Assembly (NCBI GenBank): GCA_009363875.1
Contig: CM018697.1
Span: forward strand, 51,911,484 to 51,975,483
Length of the DNA: 64,000 nucleotides
Source: Mikania micrantha
Taxonomy: Eukaryota; Streptophyta; Magnoliopsida; Asterales; Asteraceae
Direction: 5' to 3'
Numbering within the stretch: position 1 is the stretch's first letter; each line of letters begins with the position of its first letter. The notes under the pieces were generated by a model. The model ran no database searches and had not been told where the DNA came from. It saw only the letters and a program-made list of their open reading frames with translations. The position numbers were made by a program, and so were the translations under genes. Positions 47,201-58,010 of this stretch are shown piece after piece.

Positions 47201-47694
47201 CTGTTCAGATTCTTTAGGTTTACATGACCCAGTCGCCGATGCCATAACAGACAATCATGCTCCGACGCCTTTGAGAACAAACAAGTGTTCTCTGTAAATG
47301 AATCTGAGTTCATATTAATAATATATGCATTGTTTATCCTTGGAGTTCTCATCAGAATCCACTTCTCAGGCACTACAAAGCCAGGCTTCAGAATAAGACA
47401 TTCTTTGTTTGTGAAGTGTGTGGAAAAACTCTTATCACAGATTTGAGAAACACTCAGAAGACTGTGATTGAGCTCTTCAACATAGTACACATCTTCAAAA
47501 CTAAGAGTTCCATTTGTGACCGTGCCCTTCATGCTTATCCTTCCTCCCTTGTCTCCAGCAAATGACACATAGCCTCCATTGAATGGTGTAACTTCATGCA
47601 ACTGAGAGAAATCCCCAGTCATATGCCGGGAACAGCCACTATCTACATACCAAACATGTTTAAGCTTGCTTGGCTTTCCCTGCATAGTATACAT
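44214..47694 (-). pseudogene. Copia pol of element I, one frameshift
   Basis: Protease has WYVDSGCSRHMTG (about 47600-47645). The GAG-pre-integrase region has WHRRLGHVN. Integrase has HMDLFGP (about 47040-47060), VIRTDNGTKF (about 46850-46885) and GVAERRNRTLIEAARTM. RT has QMDVKTAFLYG (about 45395-45425) and LVQIYVDDIIFGS (about 45130-45175). RNase H has YSDSDFGG, STAEAEYVAAS (about 44520-44555), CDNEAALQI and HSKTKHIDIQIHFIRDC, ending at TTAATTTCAAT (44214). One frameshift near 47035-47045, apparently with loss of a few codons, separates protease and the N-terminal integrase from the rest. Protease is in the +1 frame relative to the end of gag, which stops at about 47699. Confidence 0.92.
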
Positions 47695-47698
47695 TCAA

Positions 47699-50416
47699 TT
47701 AATGAGAAACAGGTACCCAAATCATAACAGATTTAAGTACTTTGGTAATAGAAGAAACTCTATCCTTGGGTTTGGGTTTGGGTCTTTCTGAATTGAGCTT
47801 AATATGTTTTGTCATGCTTCCACTGCCCTGGTCAACTGGTTTTATATTAGTTTTGAAAATCCTTGGAGTTTGCTTATGAAAACCAGATTGTGTTTTGTTT
47901 GATTTCTTATGTCTTTTTGCAGTGGAAGGAGTCTGAGTCTGAGTCCCCTTTTGAGAGGTTGCCTTAGGCTTGGAGGATGGTACAGTCCTCACATGTTTGT
48001 TAACCGGTTTAGCCTTAGGTATGAGCTTCTGATTCTTCCCATAGAAGAATTCAGTAGGTCGGTGCAGACAGTGTCTAGCAATGTGGCCTGGTTTCCCACA
48101 TGCATAACAGCAGACCTTTTGGTGAAATTCAATTGGATCAAAGGGCTTTTCATCACAGTTACTTTGACTAGAGGATGAGTTCGAAGAAATTTGTTCCAAT
48201 GACCCAGTTGGAATATAAGGTTCACAGTTAGGGTTCAACTGTGAACATTCCTCTTTAGTAACTGTGGAATGAGCCGGTGCATTTTGTGCTGTCAAAGGAG
48301 AGAAGGTTGATTTTATAGCAAATGTTTTTTGAAAATGTTTCAACATATCATTAAGATTAATGTCAATTTCATCGAATTTTCCAACAAAATCAGTTTTTGG
48401 AACAAAAGATGATTGTCTTGTAGATGTTGAACAATCTGTGCTCCTCCCAGCACTTCTTTCTACCTTCTTCTCCTCTAAACCTGCAACACTTAGTTTTTCT
48501 GCACAAACCTTAGAATCATTAGTCATAACAGGGTCAGCTGTGAGCATAACCGGTTTGGTGGGGAAATCACAAGCACGACTAGAATCCAATTCCAAGTCAT
48601 CAACAGATGTGTTGATCCTTGGCATGCATGAGTAATTATGGTTAAAGGGTGGTGCACACTCTTTAAAACCAAGACCCTTATTATCCCTCTTGAATTGTAT
48701 GCTTACCATGTTTTCTAAAACCTTGCTTGAATAATCAAATTTTTCACATTTTACTGAAGTTTTAGAAAGCTGAGTTTTGACTTGGTCTAACTCTAAAGTG
48801 AGTTCATCGATTTTGCGTCGAGCGTCTCGATAGTTGGACTCTTTGTCACTTAAGAGTTCCTTTAGCCTTGCCACATCCCGACCCTCGGCTTCAAGTTTCC
48901 TTTTAAAAATTCCTTCATTTTTAAGAAATTCTGAGTTAAAGTATTTAAGTTTGTTTAATTCTTTGATTAAAGATTCATTGTGTGACCTGTACTTAAATAC
49001 TTTATTTATGCATGAGGTAGAGCAAAGATTTTCAGTTACCTCCTTCTGTTTGTCGTCCACCTCGGCCATGAATGCATGACTCAGAGTCAGCTCCAGTTGC
49101 TGCACCTGATCACTCCAATCATAGGAGTCAGTCTCCTGAGTCACCAATGCTTTGGACGTGCTAGCGTTCCCTCCTGCAGCTGCATTCCCTGACTTCTCTT
49201 CATGCTTCTTTTCTCCTCTTTCCTTAGCTACCTTTGGCTGCTTACATTCCCTGGCAAAGTGACCCGGTTGGTCACAGTTGTAACATCTCAATTTTGACTT
49301 ATCAAAGCCAAGCTTCTTTCCCGGAGCGTTTCCAAAGCTGTTTCTTCCATATTTCTTGATAAACTTCTTTACTCTAAACACAGCCATTGCCATTTGCCAT
49401 GAGATATCCATTTCTTCAACATCAGCTGGGTTAATCTGCTCTAGATTGTCTTGAGTGAGATTTGAGGGTGCCAATTCTCCAGCAATAAAAGCATTGTAGC
49501 TATTCATGAATCCCTTAAATAACAGCAGATTCTCTTCACTTTCTGGATTCACTTTAGGCACAGATCCAGCTTGTCCAGATGACAGGAAGGCAGTCTCAAA
49601 AGGAACTCCATGAGATGAAGAAGGCTGATAATGCTGCATTCCTTGAGACTGAAGATTGATTGCTGACAGAAGAGCAGAGTTTTCAGAAGTAGGTGCAATG
49701 CCCATTGAGCTGGCATGATTCAGTGCTCTCTGCTTATCATCCATGTCATATGAATTGATAATTGAGATCAGCTCACTTAAAGAAGTCTTGTACATGTCCT
49801 TGGTCCTTTTGATAGTTGTACAGTTAGAGTTCTAAGTGTAAGGTAGTGAATTCAGCAGCTTCTTGTTCACCTCTCCCTTAGTCATTTCAATCCCAGAACT
49901 AGTCATCTCAGTCATTAGATGTGTGAATCTGTTGAGTTGTGCTTCTAGAGACTCTCCCTTGATATGATTAAACATGTTGAACCTTTGTCTGAGCATATCC
50001 TTCCGACTCTCTCGCATGTCCTCATTTCCTTCAAATCTTTCAACCAAGGCATTCCAGAGTTCCTTAGCAGTCTTGTGCTCCTTAAATCCGTGAGCAACAT
50101 CAGTCGATAAGGCCATTGTAATCGAAGCATATGCCTTTTCATCCTTTTCCATCATGAGTATGTCATTGTCGGTGTACAATTCCGGATCCTTGGGAACAAG
50201 AGGACCATTGATCTCACTCTGGTATGAGGGTACATAGGGACCCTCCTCAATCGATCTCCAAAGCTTTGGATCGGTATACTTGATGAATGACTGAAATCTG
50301 AACTTCCAATCTTGGAAGTTATCTCCTGACACGAGCCTTGGTGGCTTTGTTCCGGTGCCGATCTCATTGTCCAGATTGAGTAAGTTGGACAAATTTGTCA
50401 GATTCTTTGAAGCCAT
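47699..50416 (-). pseudogene. Copia gag of element I with one in-frame TAG
   Basis: The start ATG 50416 gives MASKNLTNLSNLLNLDNEIG. The capsid-like region has ELWNALVERFEGNEDMRESR. A TAG at 49832-49834 sits where a Trp codon is usual (after LNSLPYT); the frame then continues unchanged to 47699. A first zinc knuckle CYNCDQPGHFAREC (about 49240-49282) is followed by a long coiled-coil-like region (about 48720-49000), a Ser-rich part and a second knuckle CYACGKPGHIARHC (about 48070-48115), then a basic tail. Two knuckles and a long gag fit SIRE-type elements. Apart from the TAG it looks intact. Confidence 0.9.
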
Positions 50417-50433
50417 GATGAATCAGAAAATTT

Positions 50434-50718
50434 TCTAAGTCCAGTACACGAATTCCCTGTAGCTCCCTGTAGATACTGCTCAAAGTTAAACAGACAAATC
50501 TGTACTCGAAACTCCTTGTAATCGAAAATATCCCTGTACTCGAAAATATTCTTGTACTCGAAAATATTCTTGTACTCGAAAAATTCTCTTGTACTCGAAA
50601 TCCTGTGTGTATTCGAATCTGACACTGTATTCGAAATTCTGTAGTCGAACTTCTCTTGTACTCGAAAAGTATTTATACTTCGAACACTCTAACTATACTC
50701 GAAATAGCTGAACTCGAA
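50434..50718 (-). repeat. TGTACTCGAAA motif array in the leader of I
   Basis: About 13 copies of TGTACTCGAAA or close variants (GTATTCGAA, GTAGTCGAA, GTAATCGAA) lie in about 285 bp on the plus strand, TTTCGAGTACA in sense with the element. The region lies between the primer site and the gag ATG. Confidence 0.92.
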
Positions 50719-50877
50719 AATTCTGAACTCAAAAATACATAAGAAAAATTTTATAAAAATATTTCTTAAGATTTGGAGTTCCAAATTTACACAGTAGCTA
50801 GATGAAGTAGGGAAGAATGATAAAGTATAAAACTTGCTTCAAAAAGTTGTTACCTTGATGATGAAAAGAGCACTCAA

Positions 50878-50889
50878 GCTCTGATACCA
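50878..50889 (-). promoter_or_regulatory. Primer binding site of element I (tRNA-iMet type)
   Basis: Minus-strand TGGTATCAGAGC, the standard plant initiator-Met primer site, lies two bases inside the LTR border at 50892. Confidence 0.95.
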
Positions 50890-50891
50890 CT

Positions 50892-51274
50892 TGTAGGTCC
50901 AGAAACAGATCAAGATCCAAGCTTTATGTTTCCAAACATCATCAATCAACTCTATAGTGTGCGGAATCCAGAATAGAGTAATAGAAGAAGCAAGAAGAAC
51001 AAGAAAGATCAAAACTTTGAATGTATTCAAAAAGTATACGAAAATGTGCCTCAATACGTCTAGAGAGCACACCTCGGGATTCGTGTTACAATCTGTACAA
51101 AAATACGTCTATTTATACTAGGTCTAGCAGTATTCGAAGTTCAGGTTCGAGTATACGAACCAGGTTCGTGTACACGAACCTGAGTACACGGAAATTTACA
51201 AAAACTTTGCAAAATCTGAGTGTTGACTCTTCCGTGTTGACTTTGTCAGTCTTCAACGTTGATTGGACTCTACA
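50892..51274 (-). repeat. 5' LTR of element I (383 bp)
   Basis: Paired with 38777-39158. Differences: one inserted T in CTCAATACG, and transitions in CTCGGG, ATACGTC, TAGGTC, GTTCAGG and CACGGAA. All five substitutions are transitions. The perfect palindrome AGGTTCGTGTACACGAACCT is at 51162-51181. Confidence 0.96.
51109..51117 (-). promoter_or_regulatory. TATA box of the 5' LTR promoter of I
   Basis: Minus-strand TATAAATAG is followed by ACGTA, shared with the LTRs of B (28994-29002) and D (36497, 37156). TTCGTGTAC-type motifs and palindromes lie directly upstream, as expected for a U3 promoter. Confidence 0.75.
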
Positions 51275-51488
51275 ACTATGGTTGAAATGTACAAAGTATG
51301 TGTGATCTACCTGATCTAAGAATGTTCTCATACATAAGGTTGTTTCTCATAATGATTGATTCCCATATGATTAATTTACATAAGATTGTTTCACATAATG
51401 GTTGATTCACACAATGGTTGTATAATGTGCTAATGATTCTGGTTGATCCTGGATCTTCACTTCAAATAGTCACGTCGAATTCCTCTAT

Positions 51489-51562
51489 CATACTGAAGTT
51501 AGTTTATGTATAGGCCATACGTAGGGTCAAGCCCAGCCACCATTCCATCACCACTTTAGTAT
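51489..51562 (-). other. Conserved Gypsy stem-loop module, copy 11 (E leader)
   Basis: The minus-strand stem CATACTAAAG / CTTCAGTATG has 9 of 10 positions paired. The loop is shortened and diverged (GTGGTGATGGAATGGTGGCTG-like, TATGGCCTATACATAA). The stem sequence is again unique to this copy. Confidence 0.7.
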
Positions 51563-52147
51563 GTCAGAGATAGGTCGTCGTTTGTATTTGAAGCTAGGAT
51601 CTCAACCCATGGTTTTCTATGGTTGTTTCATGATTTATGACTATGATTATGATTGTGAAAACATAGACTTGATTCACTTAAAATCAAGACCTTAAGTTTT
51701 CCTGTTCATGTGTCCAAGAATATTCATCCCAGTCTCTCAATACCTACAGTATTGAGTATTATGGTTCCACAATGAGAACCTCAATTTAAGAATACTAATA
51801 ACACAAATTCATACTCATGAAGTTCTAAATATGCTAACATGTTGAGAATTTCAGATCAAAGATACTAAGAATACAAATTTTCACCTCTAAAATCCTTTGA
51901 TGAATACATCTTTGGGAATTTAGTTCAGATCCTAAGATTACAGAATCCCGACAACGAATTCCTTAATTTTGAAGGTTTGGAAAATTTTTTCCCCTAAGAT
52001 CTCCAAGCTTAATGCAAACTTAATGTTTTTCCCAAGTTTACTTAGATCCTAAGCATCTTCAAGCCTATAGCACTTAGTCTTATGGGGTAGCTTAGGTTAT
52101 AGTATATGCCATTAATTATTGGCTTTTTCCTAGTTCTCTACAATGTT

Positions 52148-52160
52148 GGCTCTAATACCA
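52148..52160 (-). promoter_or_regulatory. Primer binding site of E (tRNA-iMet type)
   Basis: Minus-strand TGGTATTAGAGCC follows the LTR end TGTGACA after a few bases. One change from the usual TGGTATCAGAGC. Confidence 0.82.
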
Positions 52161-53967
52161 ACATGTCACACCACTGCATCACATGCGGAATCCATCGTGC
52201 GGTGTTGATCAATGCTTAAATCATGCACAAGTATTGAAAGAACAACCACAATGATTACTAAGTTTCAAAATGTTAAACATGGTGTAATTACAAGCTTTCT
52301 AACTATCTATCAAAAGAATAACAACTAAACGACCTCAAAAATATTGTTTACAAAACAAGAACAGACAAGATAATTTAACAACAAGGATTAAGTGGGTTTC
52401 TATTCCGTCATATCTTGTTTCTTGATCTTTTTCTATCTTAACTATGGTCGCCTTAGTTGCCCGTGTAATGTTCTATCACCGATTAAATGAAACATGTGAA
52501 AAGTAACTGTCAACTACAAGTAGCTGGTGAGAACAATAGGTTTTATAAATGAAGTTGATAAACATAAAGTTTTAAAAAATATGAATAAAACATAGTATAC
52601 ATGTATCATGGATAATTGTAACATAAACTATCATCAAGTAGAAAGAATGAATACGGTCAGTCTACGACTGTCCACTAAAATATGTCAACTTATGATCAAG
52701 TCCCAATTTACATTTGGAGTTAGACCAGTACTCAGCCAAGCATTCAACATGGCCTAAGCTGTTGAATTTATTCAACAACAACTCCATGTTAACGTAACGA
52801 GGTCAATATGACCTATGCTGGTAAATATAATTAGCAGCAAATCAATATTTCCGTAAAGCATCCAATCTACAGTTAGTTTCTAAAACAAATTTAAAACGCT
52901 AACTACAGCCTTGGCGTACTCAAATGTGTCTCGATTTCCCTTATAGCAATCACCTAGTACCAATGTTATCAAGATTATGATCATGAATGAATGAATGTAT
53001 CTTGATGTGTATAAGTCTGTTTACAACAAAGAACACCAAGACTATATGTTATGAAGTTTATACCAACAAAATGTTTGATCAAAAGTTTAACGCTTGAATC
53101 CAATGGTTGAATACAATGGTTGAATACCTTGGTTGAATACCATGCTTTAATACAAATTTTGAACTAAAAATTGTTCCTTTAATGTTCCAAAGTTGATAAG
53201 TTTAATAGTTTATAAAACTGTTATTGTGAAAAAGTTTCGTAAAACTTACTTGAATAAAATTGTACAAATGAAAACATTTGATCACATGTTCCACCCCAAA
53301 ACAGTTATAAAACAGTAAAATAGGGGCTAGGTTCTCACCTGACAGCAATAGACTTTGTCTGGTATAAACGGCTAAGCAACGAGACTTCTAAATGAATGCT
53401 ATTGGAGTGATTATACATATATATATACATAAGATTTATTTACTTTGTTTGAATTGTTTCATGTTTTCCTTACATGATACTTGTTGTGATACATGAAAGT
53501 AAAGTTAAACAATTAACATTTGTTTACTTAAAACTCTCTAGCTATGAACAATCAATCATGCCACATAACCAATAAGAGGGTTATTTGTATCCTTAATTGT
53601 CATATAGGCTTGATATGTTTGACCTTTGTTACTTGGTTGGTGAATGATCTTGAATTTCTTGAACTTACACAATTTCCTTGACACAAAAGAGTTAAAACAG
53701 TTTGTTCATTATCCATGATTACTTCTAGTTTATTTAATGGTTTAAGATACTTAGTTAAGTGATTAGTATATATCCCAATCTCATTTAACTCCAAAAGAAG
53801 CCAATCGATAGTATGACCAAAACTAGATGTCTTTGACATGTAAATGTTTATATTCTTGGGTATTACCTCACTTGAACTGGATCAAAGAACTAGTGTTTAG
53901 AGTCTAAGGTTGATGTGAAAGTGTCGAGATTGATATCATCGAAGTTGAAGTCATGAGTTGAAAAAGG

Positions 53968-54600
53968 TGGCCATCGATACTGTTAGTATCGATGGCTCCC
54001 TTAGTATCAACCATGTGACCTTCGATCCTATCATTGTTGACCCAACCTCGACCCATTTCACTTGTACTCCATTGAAGACTTAGTATTGATCAACTCAGGT
54101 GGGTGTTTAGATCATAAACATTAGTTATAATCGTGCCAAGATTCAATCGGTTTTGAATAACATACCCATCGATACTATCAATTTCGATGGGTTGTTATTA
54201 TCAATACTATGGCTTCCCAAAGATTAATATTGATGGTGATTACGTTCATACTCCTTGGATGACCTTAAACTAACACTGGTGATGGTGGTTTGAAATTACG
54301 GGTTAAGCTGTCGACGCTGGTTTATATCGATGGAACTCAAGTTGGCCGAAGGGTGCCTATCGATACTAATAATATCGACAGGGCTTTAATATCTATGATC
54401 TCCCCCTTCGACACTGATATTATCAACCCTAACTGGGTCCATCTCACTTGGATAACACCGAAGTTGTCAGTATCGAAGGCGCTTGCTCATTTTGAACTTG
54501 TCGAACTTGTCAATATCGATGGCAAGTTGATGGTTACATCTTCCAGCTATCGATACTATGACCCAACTCATGCCTCCATCGATACTACACTTCATCGACT
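53968..54600. repeat. ATCGATAC motif array in the E LTR
   Basis: At least ten ATCGATACT, TATCGATGG or close variants (ATCGACAG, TATCGAAGG) occur in both directions over about 630 bp. The position corresponds to the CGAACC arrays of H and G. Confidence 0.8.
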
Positions 54601-55400
54601 CTCGGCCATTTTCTAGCCAATGTTTGTTCTAACCAAGATCATTCAAGCATCCTCAAGGGTAATGAGGAGTTAGTTGATGGTTCTTCAAGCTCTAAATCGG
54701 GTTTTTCATTCAAAGGTAAAGAATAGTAGAAAATCCTAAATTTCCGAACCTTCTCTCTAAGATTCCCGTCGTTTGAGCTCGGATTTGGGTAGATCCTTTG
54801 TACTTCTAGCTTCCTTTCGTCGACATGAACGTTTAGACACCAAATTTTCTTAATTTAGTGAAGGTTTGATGAGGTAGAGTGTTGGTTTTAATGGTGGAAT
54901 TGTAGAGAGAGAAAAAACATGATTGTAGAAAGAGAGAGGGAAAATCTGAAATAAATGAGGGGTAGGAGGAGGATTCAACACTTTTATACGCCGACCGGTT
55001 TCCCGCGCGTTCGTGTTTGATCGGTTTGCGGTTTGACGTATTTATACGAACGTGACGTAATTGTTTCGTAATTAGAATTAATAGTCTTTATTTTAAATTT
55101 TTGGATTGTATTTGACGAGTTTCAAAATTGTTAGATATAAAATAGAATATTTTACGCTCGTTTGCAATATTTGTTTTTTTTAAACCGATAACGAATATAT
55201 TTACAAGCATACCCGCAATTATATACGTTTTTGGTTAGTTTATGTATTTATTAACGTTTACTAGTAATGATAAGTTCGACATTGATAACTTTATGGATCG
55301 CCACCCATAATGATACCAAGTCTCGCTTACGCGTTACGATTTTGTTTAAGTGGTTTATTAGTTCTATTATTCCTCATAACACTACGCACTAAGACTTTCC

Positions 55401-55492
55401 CAATTACCGAACATAGTTTATGTGTAGGGAATACATATAGTCATGCTACCTACCTTATCAGCTACTAGCCCACAACCGTTTCGATATATTAC
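55401..55492 (-). other. Conserved Gypsy stem-loop module, copy 12 (E LTR)
   Basis: The minus-strand arm TATATCGAAAC pairs with GTTCGGTA with one bulge; outer pairs are weaker. The loop is diverged (GGTTGTGGGCTAGTAGCTG, TATTCCCTACACATAA). Confidence 0.62.
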
Positions 55493-55662
55493 GATAGAAT
55501 TCTTGCTAAGCGTATCTTACTATAAATAAGTATATACTTAGTTACTAATTAAATAAATTCCTACAACGTACAGACAAGTTTTAAAAGATTCGCATTGATG
55601 CACAGAACATGGTTGCACATTGTTTCATTCTTGTTATTGATTACCACGATTCAGATGTTACA

Positions 55663-56164
55663 ATTATCTATTGCAAACTTGTGTTTTACATATCTTAGTT
55701 TAAGACTTGCTTAGTCTTAACTAAGTTATATGTATTACATTTGTTTGACAAAACTTTAATGCTATAGTATTCAATTTATGTGCAAACATGTAACCTACAT
55801 GTGGTTCTATTCTGATTCTAGATAGTATAATTGATATGCATCATTTGTTTTAAAACATTAATTTAAACTGTATGTTATACTCATCAAATATTCATATAGT
55901 TGACCCAAAACCATTTTTACATATGTAACACGTTAAAGTGAAGATACGATGAAGACATAGGATAAGTTAGTGGACCTAGTTAACTGTAACCAATTTTTAG
56001 TATTTTAAATTGTAATACATTGTACATTTAATTCCTGTAATGTTTAATTATGTTTTATTGAATATTTTACTTGTTTGGTAACAATGATGCATTAATTATT
56101 CAAACTTATTAATAGCACTATGAGCTAAGGAACAGTCAAGTTCGACGTCGGTCGGGGTGTGACA
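55663..56164 (+). mobile_element. 3' end of a Gypsy LTR (F) interrupted by E
   Basis: It ends GTCGGTCGGGGTGTGACA, like the inner end of the G LTR (CGGTCGGGGTGTTACA). No primer site follows, so it is a 3' or solo LTR end in plus orientation. The remainder would lie beyond E to the left. Confidence 0.5.
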
Positions 56165-57185
56165 TATTACTCGTTTTCTGGAAAAAAATACTCCGAAACG
56201 TATACTAACTCTAATTGATACTAACACACATAAATATAAGGGCGTTGGAAATTATTTGTAAAATCAAATGTTACGAAATACAAAATCGTTTTTTTAACCA
56301 TGCATAAATCCTACACTTGCTTTCAAATAAACTGATATGTGTATCAACTCGAAATGCACCTAAAAACAATCTTGATAAACTATTATATCTAAGATTACAT
56401 TTTTTAAGAAAATTTGCCTATAAACGTCAATCAACTCAAATTTATAACGGCCCACACATACAAAAAAAGCATGTTACAAAATAATAATTAGATTATAGTA
56501 TACTAAAGTGTTAGCTTGAAATTTTATAAACTCAAGGGTTCAAACATTTGACAAAATAAATGAGTTAGTTTTGATAAACAAAGTTACCCGCGTACTCTTT
56601 CAGGACGATACAACTAATGCACGCGTGGTATTAAAAGAAATACATGACGTTGCGACATATTATTTAAAAGAGATTTAAATGTATATATAAATTTTAAAAT
56701 AGTAAGCAAATAGGAAAAAATAAAAGAAATAAAAAATGAAAAAAAATAAAGGGAAAAAGCCCAGAAGAAAGGTATCTGGGTAACAGGAAGGGTACATGCA
56801 TCACAAATAAATCATAAAACATATTGCTATAAAGAAACAGACTTATCCTATATATTTTCATTTTTCAGTATGTTTAGGGGGGAAGTTTGAAGACAAACCT
56901 TACCCCTATCCTGTTAGGATAGGAAGGTTGCATCAAAGAATCCCCGGCTAAAAGTTATCGTACGAAGTTATTGTACGAATTAATCATCCCAACTCTTTTA
57001 ATGTTATTTTCATAAAAATAAGTCAAATAACGTTAAAATTAGTGCAATTTTACTTTCTTTCTTAAGGGCCACACATATATACATTATATTAATGCAACAC
57101 AAATGGGACATGTAAAACACATTGCTATAAGAGGGATAAAAAGTTAAAAACAAAAAAAAAAGCAAGGGAAAATAAAATATGGCCT

Positions 57186-57400
57186 ACAGGATTTGAATCT
57201 GTGACAACATACAACCTAAATTATATGCTTACCATCTAACCAAGGATGCATTCGTTCCATTCTGCTAGAATTATTATATTTTAACCACATCAGATATGTA
57301 AAACAAAAAAAAAGAAAACAACAGGTTGCAGCCGAAGGAATTAAACCCGGGTAAACCTAAAGGCTTTTAACACATAGCTGCCATCTGCTCTAGCCTGCTT
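57186..57400 (-). other. Two degenerate tRNA-like modules, antisense
   Basis: 57190-57242 and 57330-57398 each show a B-box-like GGATTTGAATC or GGAATTAAACCC followed 35-45 bp later by an A-box-like CCATCTAACCAAGG or CCATCTGCTCTAGCC, the layout of a tRNA gene read in reverse. They cannot fold into a complete tRNA as far as I can see, so they are probably SINE-like or tRNA-derived relics. Confidence 0.35.
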
Positions 57401-57829
57401 TTGTTACCTACTCGTGAAATGAACCAATTTAAAGTATATGATTTTTTAATACAAAAGTAACAAAATTTCAAAATGAAACGAATAACAGTGAAACACGTAC
57501 CTAAACTCACCGACCTTTGAAATTAAGTTATAAGGACAGAAAAAAATTATAATTACAACTATATACAGTAGTTTTTTGTAAATTTTATTTTACTATGTTA
57601 TGTTGAATTTATTGAAAATTGCATTATAGTTCCTTCATGATATTATTTTGATGGTTGATATTGTCTTACATAAATTTATAAATATGGAGGCACTAACACT
57701 AACTTTTTTAATGTTGAAATAATCATTTTACTTGCATAATGTTTTCTCTAACCTAAATCCATGAGAAGTAAGGAAGAACATCATCATATGATTTCTTCAT
57801 CAAATAATCGTACGCTGTTAGTTGGATTG

Positions 57830-58010
57830 CACGTTGTGGAGGATGGCGGCGATGGTCACGTTTGTGGAGGAGCACGGAGGTGGTCGCGTCTATGGAGGAG
57901 GCCGAAGGTGGTCGCGTCTGTGGAGGAGGTCGGCGGTGGTAGTGCTTGTGGAGGGTGGCGGTGGTCGACTGGTTGGGCGTTGATCAGGGGAAGAAGGGGC
58001 CGTGAGGTTT
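57830..58010 (+). repeat. G-rich block with GTGGAGGAGG/GGTGGTCGCGTCT repeats
   Basis: About three imperfect copies of a unit of 30-36 bp (GGTGGTCGCGTCT followed by TGGAGGAGG). It gives a short plus-strand frame with biased composition and no domain; I do not call a gene. Confidence 0.55.

Larger units (their letters stand above)
38777..51274 (-). mobile_element. Complete SIRE-type Ty1/Copia element I, 12.5 kb, TSD ACTAT
   Basis: LTRs of 382 bp (38777-39158) and 383 bp (50892-51274) differ by five transitions and one indel. An ACTAT duplication flanks both sides. The order on the minus strand is 5' LTR, primer site, motif-rich leader, gag, pol, a 2 kb spacer, a long post-pol ORF, polypurine tract and 3' LTR. 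It sits in the leader of E. It is probably the youngest complete insertion visible. Its coding regions carry only a few lesions each. Confidence 0.97.
51275..55662 (-). mobile_element. Gypsy element E, part 2 (leader and 5' LTR)
   Basis: It continues E after the insertion of I. The rest of the leader runs to 52147, then the primer site and a 3.5 kb LTR. The outer end TGTAACATCTGAATCG at 55662 meets F; the candidate duplication is ATTAT (55663-55667). Confidence 0.85.
52164..55662 (-). repeat. 5' LTR of E (3.5 kb)
   Basis: On the minus strand it runs from TGTAACATC to GGTGTGACA. It has the same layout as the LTRs of H and G: stem-loop module (55401-55492), AT-rich block, CT-rich segment (about 54895-54950), short-motif array (54600-53968), AT-rich tail, conserved TAGTTGACAGTTACTTTTCAC segment near 52500. 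The short plus-strand frame 54290-54616 runs through the motif array and is not a gene. Confidence 0.85.

Noticed and set aside
53600..53839. 79-residue minus-strand ORF within the E LTR
   Set aside because: It lies in the AT-rich LTR body, with no domain and no counterpart in the LTRs of H or G.
54290..54616. 108-residue plus-strand ORF in the E LTR
   Set aside because: It is antisense to E, overlaps the ATCGATAC array and lacks any recognisable motif.
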